A stretch of DNA of 34,237 bases. Origin: CAZIKB01 sp964539665. Lineage in GTDB: Bacteria; Zhuqueibacterota; Zhuqueibacteria; Oceanimicrobiales; Oceanimicrobiaceae. The position numbers and the translations under genes were made by a program. Positions 24,380 through 31,619 of the stretch are shown here, piece after piece. The stretch covers positions 1 through 34,237 of the forward strand of contig CAZIKB010000067.1 in NCBI GenBank assembly GCA_964539665.1, written 5' to 3'. Position 1 is the first letter of the stretch, and each line of letters begins with the position of its first letter. The notes below the pieces were generated by a model. That model did no database searches. It was not told the origin of the DNA and was given only the letters and a program-made list of their open reading frames with translations.

Positions 24380-26026
24380 ATGAAATTAAAAGATTTGAAA
24401 TTAGGGACCAAACAGATGCTTGGCTTCTCGATAATCCTTATCATTATGGCCGGTTCCCACGTTTATTCGACCCGGAAAATGGCAGCGATTAAGGCTGAAT
24501 TAGATGAAGTGACCAATAACTGGCTTCCTCGAGCAGTAGCGCTCTCCGATATCAATTTAGGAGTTTCAAACCTTTACTTACTACAATTACAGCAGGCTTT
24601 TACGACCAGTGCAGAGCAAGCACAGGAACAAAACTTCGCCATGATAAATTTGTTAACCGAAATTGATGGGAATGTAGATATTTATGATAGCCTCAAAACC
24701 GATTCCGAGAGACGTAACCTTTATTCAGATGAGGAAAGAGAGCTTTACATCAAATTCGAAGAGCAATGGGAATTGTACAAGGACATCAGTATCGATTTTT
24801 TCAGGAAGCATCAAGCTGACCATTATAAAAAGGCAGTTCAGTTGCTGACCAGTGAAGCGCAGCAAGTGTTTATAGAGATCAGCTCGGTTTTGGTAGAACT
24901 CGTTAACGTGAACAAAAATGATTCATTTGACGCTGCGAAGCGGGTTGAAGTCACTTACAACTCAACCCACAAAATTATGATTATTTTGTATGTAGTAACA
25001 ATTCTCTTATCAGTTATCATAGCATTAGGTTTGGTGCGCTTTATCACTATACCTGTGCAAGAACTTGAATTAGCTGCCAGAAAGGTTGCTAATGGGAATT
25101 TAGATGTGCGTCTTGATATTTCAACTAAAGATGAAATCGGCAACCTGGCCCATTCTTTTAATCAGATGACCACCTCACTGAGAGAAGGAAAAGATAAAAC
25201 AGAACGACAAGCTGCAAAACTCAGAGCACAAAATGAAGATCTTGAAAGAGCCATGCTCCAGTTGAAGAATACCCAGGAACAGCTTTTGATGAAAGAAAAG
25301 ATGGCAGCTTTAGGAGATTTAGTTGCGGGTGTAGCCCATGAGATCAATAATCCCATCGGTGCAGTGAACAGTTCGATAGATGTCTCTGATCGCTGCATTG
25401 ATACAATAGAGTCTGTAATAGAAAAAAGTGAATCTTTAAAGGAAATGAAAAACAACCTTGAGCTTAAAAAATCTTTGAAGATACTTAAGGAAAACACTAA
25501 AGTGAACTTGATCGCGGGCGAACGCATTGCCACGATTGTAAAAAGTTTGAAAAATTTTGCCAGGTTGGATGAAGCAGAATATAAGAAAGTGGATATACAT
25601 GAGGGGATTGACAGTAGTTTGACCCTATTGGGTTATGAATTTTTGAATAGAATTTTTGTTTCTAAGGAATATGGTAAAATTCCAGAGTTTGCTTGCTATC
25701 CCAGTCAATTAAACCAGGTTTTTATAAATATATTGAAGAATGCCTCACAAGCAATTGATAACTCAGGTACGATTAGCATTAAAACTTTTAAGAAGAACAA
25801 TCATATTTATGTTCAGATTTCGGATACAGGTAAGGGGATCCCCCGAAACAAAGTAGATAAGATTTTTAATTTTGGTTTTACGGCCGGTGGTGAGCGCATT
25901 AAACTAACTTCTGGTTTATCCACGACTTATAACATTGTTCAAAAGCATGGTGGGGAAATTAAAGTTGAAAGTGTGCCGGGGAAAGGAACAACTTTTTCGG
26001 TTATTTTGCCCATTCGTAAAAGGTGA
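24380..26026 (+). CDS. Membrane sensor histidine kinase (4HB-like sensor, HAMP)
   Basis: This 548-aa protein has TM1 at about 13-28 and TM2 at about 198-219, enclosing a helical periplasmic sensor of roughly 170 residues, like the four-helix-bundle (4HB) sensor of chemoreceptors. A HAMP domain (about 217-270, ITIPVQELELAARKVANGN) and a coiled coil (270-305) follow. The HisKA H-box is GDLVAGVAHEINNPIGAVN with H320 as phosphoacceptor. The ATPase part has the N-box N450-x3-N454 and G1 box DTGKGIP (482-488). The lid is slightly diverged (FGFTAGGERIKLTSGLSTTYNIV in place of G-L-G-L). No response regulator is encoded in the window, so its partner lies elsewhere. The porin, binding protein and kinase are spaced 35 and 40 nt apart and look like one operon. 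Confidence 0.92.
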   Translation: MKLKDLKLGTKQMLGFSIILIIMAGSHVYSTRKMAAIKAELDEVTNNWLPRAVALSDINLGVSNLYLLQLQQAFTTSAEQAQEQNFAMINLLTEIDGNVDIYDSLKTDSERRNLYSDEERELYIKFEEQWELYKDISIDFFRKHQADHYKKAVQLLTSEAQQVFIEISSVLVELVNVNKNDSFDAAKRVEVTYNSTHKIMIILYVVTILLSVIIALGLVRFITIPVQELELAARKVANGNLDVRLDISTKDEIGNLAHSFNQMTTSLREGKDKTERQAAKLRAQNEDLERAMLQLKNTQEQLLMKEKMAALGDLVAGVAHEINNPIGAVNSSIDVSDRCIDTIESVIEKSESLKEMKNNLELKKSLKILKENTKVNLIAGERIATIVKSLKNFARLDEAEYKKVDIHEGIDSSLTLLGYEFLNRIFVSKEYGKIPEFACYPSQLNQVFINILKNASQAIDNSGTISIKTFKKNNHIYVQISDTGKGIPRNKVDKIFNFGFTAGGERIKLTSGLSTTYNIVQKHGGEIKVESVPGKGTTFSVILPIRKR

Positions 26027-26080
26027 TTTTTTTCTTGCACTTAATGATGATTTTATTAGTTTAAGTGTTGGAAAGGATTT

Positions 26081-26102
26081 GTGTTTTTAATAAAACACTT
26101 TT
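26081..26102 (+). terminator. Candidate intrinsic terminator after histidine kinase
   Basis: GTGTTTT (26081-26087) pairs with AAAACAC (26092-26098) around the loop TAAT and is followed by TTTT. The stem has few G/C pairs, so termination would be weak. It lies 55 nt past the kinase stop and ahead of the phosphofructokinase promoter region. Confidence 0.4.
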
Positions 26103-26127
26103 GAATAAACCTATATTATTATTAAAG

Positions 26128-26141
26128 TAACAAATTTGTTA
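26128..26141 (+). promoter_or_regulatory. 14-bp palindrome directly before phosphofructokinase Shine-Dalgarno
   Basis: TAACAAATTTGTTA is a perfect palindrome ending 3 nt before the AAGGAGG Shine-Dalgarno. This position would let a bound repressor block transcription or ribosome access. It may also be chance in AT-rich DNA. No regulator is identified. Confidence 0.3.
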
Positions 26142-26158
26142 TAAGGAGGGTAAAATTT

Positions 26159-27355
26159 ATGGCACACAAAGGCACCATTGGAATTCTGACAGGAGGGGGC
26201 GATGTGCCGGGCCTTAATCCGGCTATCCGCGCTGTGACATTTCGCGCCCTGCGTGAGGGATACCGGGTACTGGGTATTCGGCGTGGGTGGGCAGGTCTGG
26301 TAGATATGATTCCTGATAAAGAAGCCGACAACGGGGAGCAAATTCAAGTCCTGACCGAAGACATCGTGGACCGAGCAGGGAGGACAGGCGGGACTTTTAT
26401 TCACACGTCGCGTACAAGGCCGAGTCATCTTCCCAAGAGTATTGTTCCAAATCATCTTAGGGATAAGTACACCAAGGAAATAAATGACGTCACACCAGAG
26501 GTCCTCAAGAATCTGAATTTTTTAAATATCGATTTTCTTATTCCCATCGGTGGTGATGACACTTTGAGTTATGCTCATCGCCTTCACAAAGAAGGGGTGA
26601 AGGTTGTGGCCATTCCCAAAACTATGGATAACGACGTTCCGGGCACAGACTATTGCATCGGATTCAGTACTTGTGTGACGCGCACAATCGAGCTAACTCA
26701 CACACTCCGAACAACGGCTGGTTCTCATGAACGCTTACTCGTGATTGAAGTTTTTGGAAGATATGCCGGCTATACCGCCATGGTGCCCACGATGGCTGGA
26801 GCTGCAGATCGCTGTGTAATTCCTGAACACCCTTTTGACTCTGAAAAATTGATCAAACTCCTGATCGAAGACCGTAAGCATCATCCAAGCAATTACGCGG
26901 TTGTTCTGGTTTCCGAAGGTGCGCAAATGAAAGATGACAAGACCATGCATTTTGAAAGCAATGAAAAAGACCAGTACGGCCACCGCAAGCTTGGTGGTAT
27001 TGGCGACAAAGTGTCTGTCCGTCTCAAGGAGCTCTCTCCAAAATATAACAAAGGCAAACGAATTAACATTGTCAACCAGCGTCTCGGTTATTTAGTCCGA
27101 TGCGGCGACCCTGACGCTCTTGATTCAATTGTGCCAATGGCTTTCGGAAACATTGCCTTTGATCTGGTGCTTTCAAACACATCGGGACGTCTTGTCAGCC
27201 TCCGCAATGGTTGCTATGACACCGTTCCAATCAATGTTGTTACTGGAAGAAAGAAGGTTATTGATATTAATAAATACTACAATACTGACAGACTGCGGCC
27301 GATATACGAGACGTTTGTACGGCGGCCAGTCTTCATCATGACCAGCGACCTTTAA
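26159..27355 (+). CDS. pfp: 6-phosphofructokinase, probably pyrophosphate-dependent
   Basis: This 398-aa protein of the PfkA superfamily phosphorylates fructose 6-phosphate to the 1,6-bisphosphate in glycolysis. The nucleotide/PPi loop is GILTGGGDVPGLNPAIR (residues 8-24). At the position where ATP enzymes have GGDG the sequence reads GGDDT (131-135, with D134), and the catalytic loop is PKTMDND (153-159), not PGTIDND. Asp and Lys at these two places are the established markers of PPi use, so a reversible PPi-dependent reaction is predicted. Further family blocks are AGSHERLLVIEVFGRYAGY and INIVNQRLGYLVRCGDPDALDS. The length suits the group with mixed ATP/PPi members, so the donor should be treated as likely, not proven. 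A strong AAGGAGG is 8 nt upstream. It stands alone. Confidence 0.93.
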   Translation: MAHKGTIGILTGGGDVPGLNPAIRAVTFRALREGYRVLGIRRGWAGLVDMIPDKEADNGEQIQVLTEDIVDRAGRTGGTFIHTSRTRPSHLPKSIVPNHLRDKYTKEINDVTPEVLKNLNFLNIDFLIPIGGDDTLSYAHRLHKEGVKVVAIPKTMDNDVPGTDYCIGFSTCVTRTIELTHTLRTTAGSHERLLVIEVFGRYAGYTAMVPTMAGAADRCVIPEHPFDSEKLIKLLIEDRKHHPSNYAVVLVSEGAQMKDDKTMHFESNEKDQYGHRKLGGIGDKVSVRLKELSPKYNKGKRINIVNQRLGYLVRCGDPDALDSIVPMAFGNIAFDLVLSNTSGRLVSLRNGCYDTVPINVVTGRKKVIDINKYYNTDRLRPIYETFVRRPVFIMTSDL

Positions 27356-27416
27356 CTCGAGAAATACTGTGGAGTGGGAGCGATAAACCTGCTACATTAA
27401 AAAAGTTATCAAATTT

Positions 27417-27468
27417 ACCACAAAGTTGACAAAGATTTTATCTGTAAATTTCTTTGTATCTTTGTGGT
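27417..27468. repeat. Long two-part inverted repeat between convergent genes
   Basis: ACCACAAAG (27417-27425) pairs with CTTTGTGGT (27460-27468), and inside it ACAAAGA (27429-27435) pairs with TCTTTGT (27451-27457) around a 15-nt loop. It sits between the phosphofructokinase gene (plus) and the M48 gene (minus). It may terminate the former, as TTTATTATT follows on the plus strand, or it may be a dispersed repeat: similar CACAAAG...CTTTGTG palindromes are common in environmental genomes (from memory). Confidence 0.55.
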
Positions 27469-27618
27469 TTATTATTCATTCTCTCAGTTGTGGGATTTGT
27501 GGCCTGGCCGCGCTGTAATACAAGGTTACCGAACTTTGTTTTTTTGTAAATTTTTTTGAAACTCTTCAGTGGCGATGGATGGTTGCGCTGTCTTATTCCC
27601 AATCACACTTTTTCTTTG

Positions 27619-28860
27619 TTAAGATGTCCTGATTTGCCTGATCGCTTTTATACGTTCAAGCATTGGCGGATGTGAATAATTGAGAAAAACGTATAAAGGA
27701 TGCGGTGTTAAATTGGACAGATTAGCCACCGAAAGCTTCTTGAGCGCATCAATCATGGATTCCGGAGTCTTGGTTGTTTGAGCAGCAAAACGGTCAGCCT
27801 GATATTCATTTTTTCGAGAAAGAATTTGCATGAATATGGATAAAATCAACTCGATTGGTGAATAAAGCATGCCAAAGAAAATCAGGCCTGCATAAATTGA
27901 AGTATTGTCCATATAAAATGCTTCAAACAAACCTTTATGACTTATAAACACAGATAGTAAAAAAAACATAACACCCATATGTAAAACGCTTATAATCATG
28001 CCTTGAATAATATGCTTTTTCTTATAATGACCAATCTCATGAGCTAACACCGCCACCAGCTCTTTAACCGTATGCTTTTCAATCAAAGTGTCAAATAAAG
28101 CGATACGTTTATTTTTACCGAATCCTGTAAAGAATGCATTGGATTTGGTGGAACGCTTGGAGCCATCCATGACAAATAAATTCTTGAGGGAGAAACTGAC
28201 TGAGCGAGCATAAAAAAGAATCGCTTCTTTCAACTCACCATCCTCTAAAGGCGTAAATTTATTAAACAAGGGCATAATCCACGTAGGTGCTATAAATTGT
28301 ACAAACAAAGTAAAAAGCGTAGTAGCGAGCCAGCAGTAAAGCCAGGCCATGTTACCGGTGTATTGAAAAAATGCTAAAACACCCGCCAGCAAAGGTCCGC
28401 CTAATAAGATAGACAGGGCCAATCCTTTTAATAAATCAGTAATAAATGTCAAGGGTGTCGTTTTGTTGAATCCAAATCTCTCTTCAATAACAAAAGTAGC
28501 ATAGATACTGAAAGGCAACGATAAAATAGACTTGACAATAATTAGAATGCCAATATACAGCAATCCATTTAAAATTGGGTGTAAGCTCCAGGCTCTGACA
28601 ATTTGATCCAGGTAATTAAACCCTCCGGCAAACCAGAAGAGTAACGTGAGAATGATACTGAATGTGGAAGTCATAAATCCAAATCTTGTTGTAACACGGG
28701 TATATTCCTGGGATTTCCTGTATGCTTCAGCATCATAGACTCCCTCAAATTCTTCGGGCAATTCATTTCGCAAAGCTTTGAGGTTCAGAATTTCTGTGAT
28801 AAGGCTTATCAGATAACTAAAAACGAGCGTGGTTATAATAATAATAGTATAAATATTCAT
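27619..28860 (-). CDS. M48 family membrane metalloprotease (Ste24/CAAX protease-like)
   Basis: This 413-aa protein contains several TM segments (about 5-25, 63-80, 98-122, 145-165, 170-192, 288-305, 320-342). The zinc site is H274-E-x-x-H278 in AVLAHEIGHYKKKH, with E352 in SRKNEYQADRFAA as the third ligand, followed by the M48 signature aspartate. The N-terminal ECF-like region FEGVYDAEAYRKSQEYTR and the ATFVIEERFGFNKTT block are typical of Ste24 (CAAX prenyl protease 1) homologs and not of the shorter HtpX. In bacteria these proteins act in membrane-protein quality control; no prenylation is implied. It is transcribed alone, with a weak GAAAG Shine-Dalgarno. Confidence in the family is high; the substrate is unknown. 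Confidence 0.93.
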   Translation of the reverse strand: MNIYTIIIITTLVFSYLISLITEILNLKALRNELPEEFEGVYDAEAYRKSQEYTRVTTRFGFMTSTFSIILTLLFWFAGGFNYLDQIVRAWSLHPILNGLLYIGILIIVKSILSLPFSIYATFVIEERFGFNKTTPLTFITDLLKGLALSILLGGPLLAGVLAFFQYTGNMAWLYCWLATTLFTLFVQFIAPTWIMPLFNKFTPLEDGELKEAILFYARSVSFSLKNLFVMDGSKRSTKSNAFFTGFGKNKRIALFDTLIEKHTVKELVAVLAHEIGHYKKKHIIQGMIISVLHMGVMFFLLSVFISHKGLFEAFYMDNTSIYAGLIFFGMLYSPIELILSIFMQILSRKNEYQADRFAAQTTKTPESMIDALKKLSVANLSNLTPHPLYVFLNYSHPPMLERIKAIRQIRTS

Positions 28861-28904
28861 ATTAAGTTCTTTCTCAAAATAAGGGTGATTAGTAATTTAA
28901 TTCT

Positions 28905-28950
28905 CAAATAAAACCAACGGATTTGTTTTTATTATATTCCCATCCGTTGG
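28905..28950 (-). terminator. Intrinsic terminator of the ECF sigma/anti-sigma operon
   Basis: Read on the minus strand, CCAACGGAT (28950 to 28942) pairs perfectly with ATCCGTTGG (28922 to 28914) around a 19-nt AT-rich loop and is followed directly by TTTTATTT. This is a good Rho-independent terminator about 120 nt past the anti-sigma stop, and it insulates the M48 gene on the same strand. Confidence 0.75.
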
Positions 28951-29064
28951 ATTCATTTATCTGTTGGCAATAATTTGAATTTGTTACTTTTGTTTTAGCG
29001 TTTATTGTGGTGCAGCTTTGCTAAACTGTTTAGAGTCAAATCTTCGTTTTTTATTGTAAAATAT

Positions 29065-29083
29065 TTTGAACTTCAAACTTTAG
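29065..29083. repeat. Second copy of 19-nt repeat, overlapping anti-sigma 3' end
   Basis: TTTGAACTTCAAACTTTAG is identical to 22581-22599. Its complement supplies the last three codons (Ser-Lys-Val) and stop TGA of the minus-strand anti-sigma gene. It could be chance from an AT-rich repeat family, or the gene end may have been remade by repeat insertion. Confidence 0.6.
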
Positions 29084-29306
29084 ATATTGCTCTTAACCTT
29101 TTTACTAATTTATTGTGAGTGTTGCTTGAATATTTCGGAGTATAGTTTTGATAAAGTGCGATAGTCTTTTCTATTGAATCCACAAACGCCTGGCAATTGG
29201 GACAGGTTTTTATATACTCCTGCAGGACTCGACATTGCGGAGATTCCATATCTTTCCCCAGTTCGTCGCAAATTTTCAGAATTCTTTCTTTGACTGACGA
29301 CTCCAT
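29073..29306 (-). CDS. Small zf-HC2-like anti-sigma factor
   Basis: This 77-aa soluble protein starts at the base next to the stop of the sigma gene (TAG at 29307-29309, ATG at 29306-29304), so translation is coupled. The cysteines C13, C25, C35 and C38 (ICDELGKDM, SPQCRVL, IKTCPNCQAF) fit a short zinc-binding anti-sigma domain. The usual histidine four residues before the CxxC is a tyrosine here (Y31), so zinc, if bound, would use the four cysteines. No TM is present, unlike most membrane anti-sigma factors, which suggests a cytoplasmic sensor of redox or metal state. The assignment rests on the CxxC motif and pairing with the sigma factor. Confidence 0.75.
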   Translation of the reverse strand: MESSVKERILKICDELGKDMESPQCRVLQEYIKTCPNCQAFVDSIEKTIALYQNYTPKYSSNTHNKLVKRLRAISKV

Positions 29307-29897
29307 CTATTGCTTCACATAAGGTTCAAGTTTGTCGCGTAAAAACAGCCGGGCCCGGCGTAATCGGGCTTTGGTTGCGGGAATTGAAATTTTTAACGTT
29401 TTAGCCACTTCCTCGATCTTTAAGCCTTCGATATCTTTTAAGACAAATACCAATCTATAAATCGGTGGTAGCTCAAGAATGGCCTGGTCCATTTGGCTTT
29501 TTAATTCTTTGGTTAAAATTTGTTCAACCGGTGAATCGGGCCATTTGGTGTAGGTGTCCTGAATTCTCTCTTCTGGTTTATCCATCCGTTCAAAGGATTC
29601 CCAGCGTTCACGCTTTTCCTTACGAAATTTCATCAAACAGGAGTTTGAAACGATGCGGTAAATCCATGTAGAAAAACTGGATTTGAAATTGAAAGTTTTC
29701 AGGGATTTTAGAATATTCAGGAAGGCTTCCTGCAAGGTATCTTCTGCATCATCCTGACTTCGGCATACCTTAAAAGCGAAGCCAAAGACGGTTTCTTCAT
29801 ATTTTTGCACAAGTTCTTGCAAAGCGCCGGCGTCTCCAGCCATGGCGGATTTCACCAGAGCAAAATCGCCATCTTGCGGTATAGAATTCTTTTCCAT
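29307..29897 (-). CDS. ECF (RpoE-type) sigma factor
   Basis: This 196-aa protein is the usual length for the family. Region 2 is clear: LVQKYEETVFGFAFKVCRSQDDAEDTLQEAFLNI (core binding), then FKSSFSTWIYRIVSNSCLMKFRK (-10 recognition). Region 4 contains LPPIYRLVFVLKDIEGLKIEEVAKTL followed by SIPATKARLRRARLFLRDKL, the helix-turn-helix for the -35 element. The start is the ATG whose first base is 29897; the longer TTG frame from 29936 lacks a Shine-Dalgarno. It is followed without a gap by the anti-sigma gene and faces the TolC/RND operon across about 245 bp, so control of envelope or efflux genes is plausible but not shown. Confidence 0.93.
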   Translation of the reverse strand: MEKNSIPQDGDFALVKSAMAGDAGALQELVQKYEETVFGFAFKVCRSQDDAEDTLQEAFLNILKSLKTFNFKSSFSTWIYRIVSNSCLMKFRKEKRERWESFERMDKPEERIQDTYTKWPDSPVEQILTKELKSQMDQAILELPPIYRLVFVLKDIEGLKIEEVAKTLKISIPATKARLRRARLFLRDKLEPYVKQ

Positions 29898-30004
29898 TAT
29901 AGCGGTTAAGATAACAAAAAAAAAATTATAATTCAAGGAGAAAACTTTTTGAGCTCGTACTCAGTCATTCTCTGTCTTTTTTAAACATAATTGCTTTGAC
30001 TTCT

Positions 30005-30099
30005 AATTGATCAATTGTTACAATGTTCTATTGTTGAATTGTTTGGTTAATAAAAATGTATCCTTTTTCAAACATTGGCAACCAACTATTAAACATTGG
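30005..30099. promoter_or_regulatory. Divergent regulatory region between ECF sigma and TolC operon
   Basis: The spacer holds a perfect 12-bp palindrome AATTGATCAATT (30005-30016), an ACAAT-GTTCT-ATTGT dyad just after it, and two copies of AAACATTGG at 30070-30078 and 30091-30099. The copies are 21 bp apart, i.e. two helical turns, on the same face of the DNA. These are candidate operators or activator sites for either direction. No sigma-type promoter was matched with confidence. Confidence 0.35.
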
Positions 30100-30142
30100 T
30101 TAATCGAAAATAATATTCAATTATTGAAACAGGAGTTATTTG

Positions 30143-31468
30143 ATGAAATATATTAAACTGATTTTTCTGCTATTCACATTTTTAACAGCAGGATTCACAT
30201 TTGCACGGAACGGGAAAATTCTTCCCCTGTCTCTGGAAAAAGCTCTGGAAATGGCTCAAAAGCAGAGTTACCAGATTCAGATTGCCAGGAGTCAGGTTTC
30301 TCAGGCGAAAGGGCAAAACCTGGAAGCGTGGAGCGGTTTCATGCCGCGGATTTCTATTTCTGAAAACTACATGAAATCCAATGATCCGGTAACGGTATTC
30401 GGTTTAAAACTAAAACAGGGCGTTTTTTCAGAAGTAGATTTTAATTTGTCTGCTTTAAACAATCCGGATGCGTTTGACAATTTTACAACCACTTTCCAGA
30501 TGCAGCAACCACTACTGAATTTCGACGCCATTTACGGTAAATCTGCCGCAAAATTAGGAGTCCAGGCACGTGCAGAAGCTCTAAATCGCACGGAAGAAAT
30601 GGTCGTCCTGCAAGTGAAAAAGGCCTACTACGGATTGATTTTGACCCGGGGAAATTTAACCGCCATCGAAGGAGCCGTGGAGTCTGCCACAGTGCATCGT
30701 GACGACGCAAAAGCCGCCTTTGAAGAGGGATTGATCAATCAAGCGGATTATCTGGCTGCCGAGGTTCGACTGGCCGAATTGCAGGAACAGCGCATATCTG
30801 CGGGCGACCAGGTTGCCAACGCCAGCGATGGATTAAAATTTGTCATGGGAATCGAAGAGGAGTCGTTTATCGTTCCTACGGACAGCCTGGAAGTTCCCTC
30901 ACAAATGCAGTTCGAAGAATATGGGCAGGAGCAAGTGAAAACTCGTTCAGACCTGCGGGCTTTACAGCTTCAATCCAGGGCAGCCCGTCGCAACGTCTGG
31001 ATGAAACGAAGTAACTGGATTCCGCGTTTGAATGCATTTGGTGCGATTGAATGGAATGCTTCTGAAGCCTTCCGCAAGGATGCTTCCAACTGGGTAGTGG
31101 GATTGCAATTGCAATGGCGGCTTTTCGACGGATTGGGAAATTTTGGGCGGACAAAACAAGCTGCCGCACAAGCCGAGGAAGTGGCCGTTCAATATCGTCA
31201 GGCTGAAGAAAAAGCAAAAATGGAAATCCGCCAGGCTCAACGAACCGTACAGACCGCGAAACAACGGATTCAAGTCGCACAAGCAGCAGTGAAACAGGCC
31301 AGCGAGAGTCTGCGCATTGTAGAAGAAAGATTCAGAGAAGGCTTAGAAAAAACTTCTGATTTGCTGGACAAAGAAGTCACCTTAACCAATACCAGGCTGC
31401 GACTACTCAAAGCCCGGCATGATTATGCTGTCGCAGCAAGTGTATTACAATTTGCGCTTGGTTTATAA
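30143..31468 (+). CDS. TolC-family outer-membrane efflux protein
   Basis: This 441-aa protein starts at ATG 30143, which is 7 nt after AGGAG (30131-30135). The signal peptide ends near residue 20 (FTFA-R). The mature part opens with LSLEKALEMAQKQSYQIQIARSQVSQAKGQ, the classic first repeat of OEP/TolC proteins, and the second repeat begins at about residue 260 (VKTRSDLRALQLQSRAARRNVW). Both have long amphipathic helices, interrupted by beta strands (FMPRISISENYM; WVVGLQLQWRLFDG). It should form the trimeric outer-membrane duct of a tripartite efflux pump with the adaptor and RND pump encoded next. It is the first gene of the operon. Spacing to the adaptor is 151 nt and contains a nested palindromic repeat. 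Confidence 0.93.
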   Translation: MKYIKLIFLLFTFLTAGFTFARNGKILPLSLEKALEMAQKQSYQIQIARSQVSQAKGQNLEAWSGFMPRISISENYMKSNDPVTVFGLKLKQGVFSEVDFNLSALNNPDAFDNFTTTFQMQQPLLNFDAIYGKSAAKLGVQARAEALNRTEEMVVLQVKKAYYGLILTRGNLTAIEGAVESATVHRDDAKAAFEEGLINQADYLAAEVRLAELQEQRISAGDQVANASDGLKFVMGIEEESFIVPTDSLEVPSQMQFEEYGQEQVKTRSDLRALQLQSRAARRNVWMKRSNWIPRLNAFGAIEWNASEAFRKDASNWVVGLQLQWRLFDGLGNFGRTKQAAAQAEEVAVQYRQAEEKAKMEIRQAQRTVQTAKQRIQVAQAAVKQASESLRIVEERFREGLEKTSDLLDKEVTLTNTRLRLLKARHDYAVAASVLQFALGL

Positions 31469-31507
31469 AATGATAATCATTTATTCTGAATGGAGTACTG
31501 CAATACT

Positions 31508-31562
31508 GGGTGTTCAACCTTTAGGTTGGAATTGATAGAGGCAGGTTAAAGCCTGTACACCC
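31508..31562 (+). repeat. Nested palindromic (REP-like) repeat between TolC and adaptor genes
   Basis: An outer stem GGGTGT (31508-31513) / ACACCC (31557-31562) encloses two hairpins: CAACC-TTTA-GGTTG (31515-31528) and CAGG-TTAAAG-CCTG (31542-31555). This three-way-junction form matches short dispersed palindromes I know from many environmental genomes ('caacct..aggttg' and 'caggct..agcctg' units), often linked to RAYT/IS200-like transposases. No such transposase lies in the window. It may also affect mRNA folding inside the efflux operon. Confidence 0.65.
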
Positions 31563-31619
31563 ATTTCAAATGTGTTTTTGCAGAAGTCTAATTTATTTTT
31601 AAAGAAAAGGAGTATTAAA

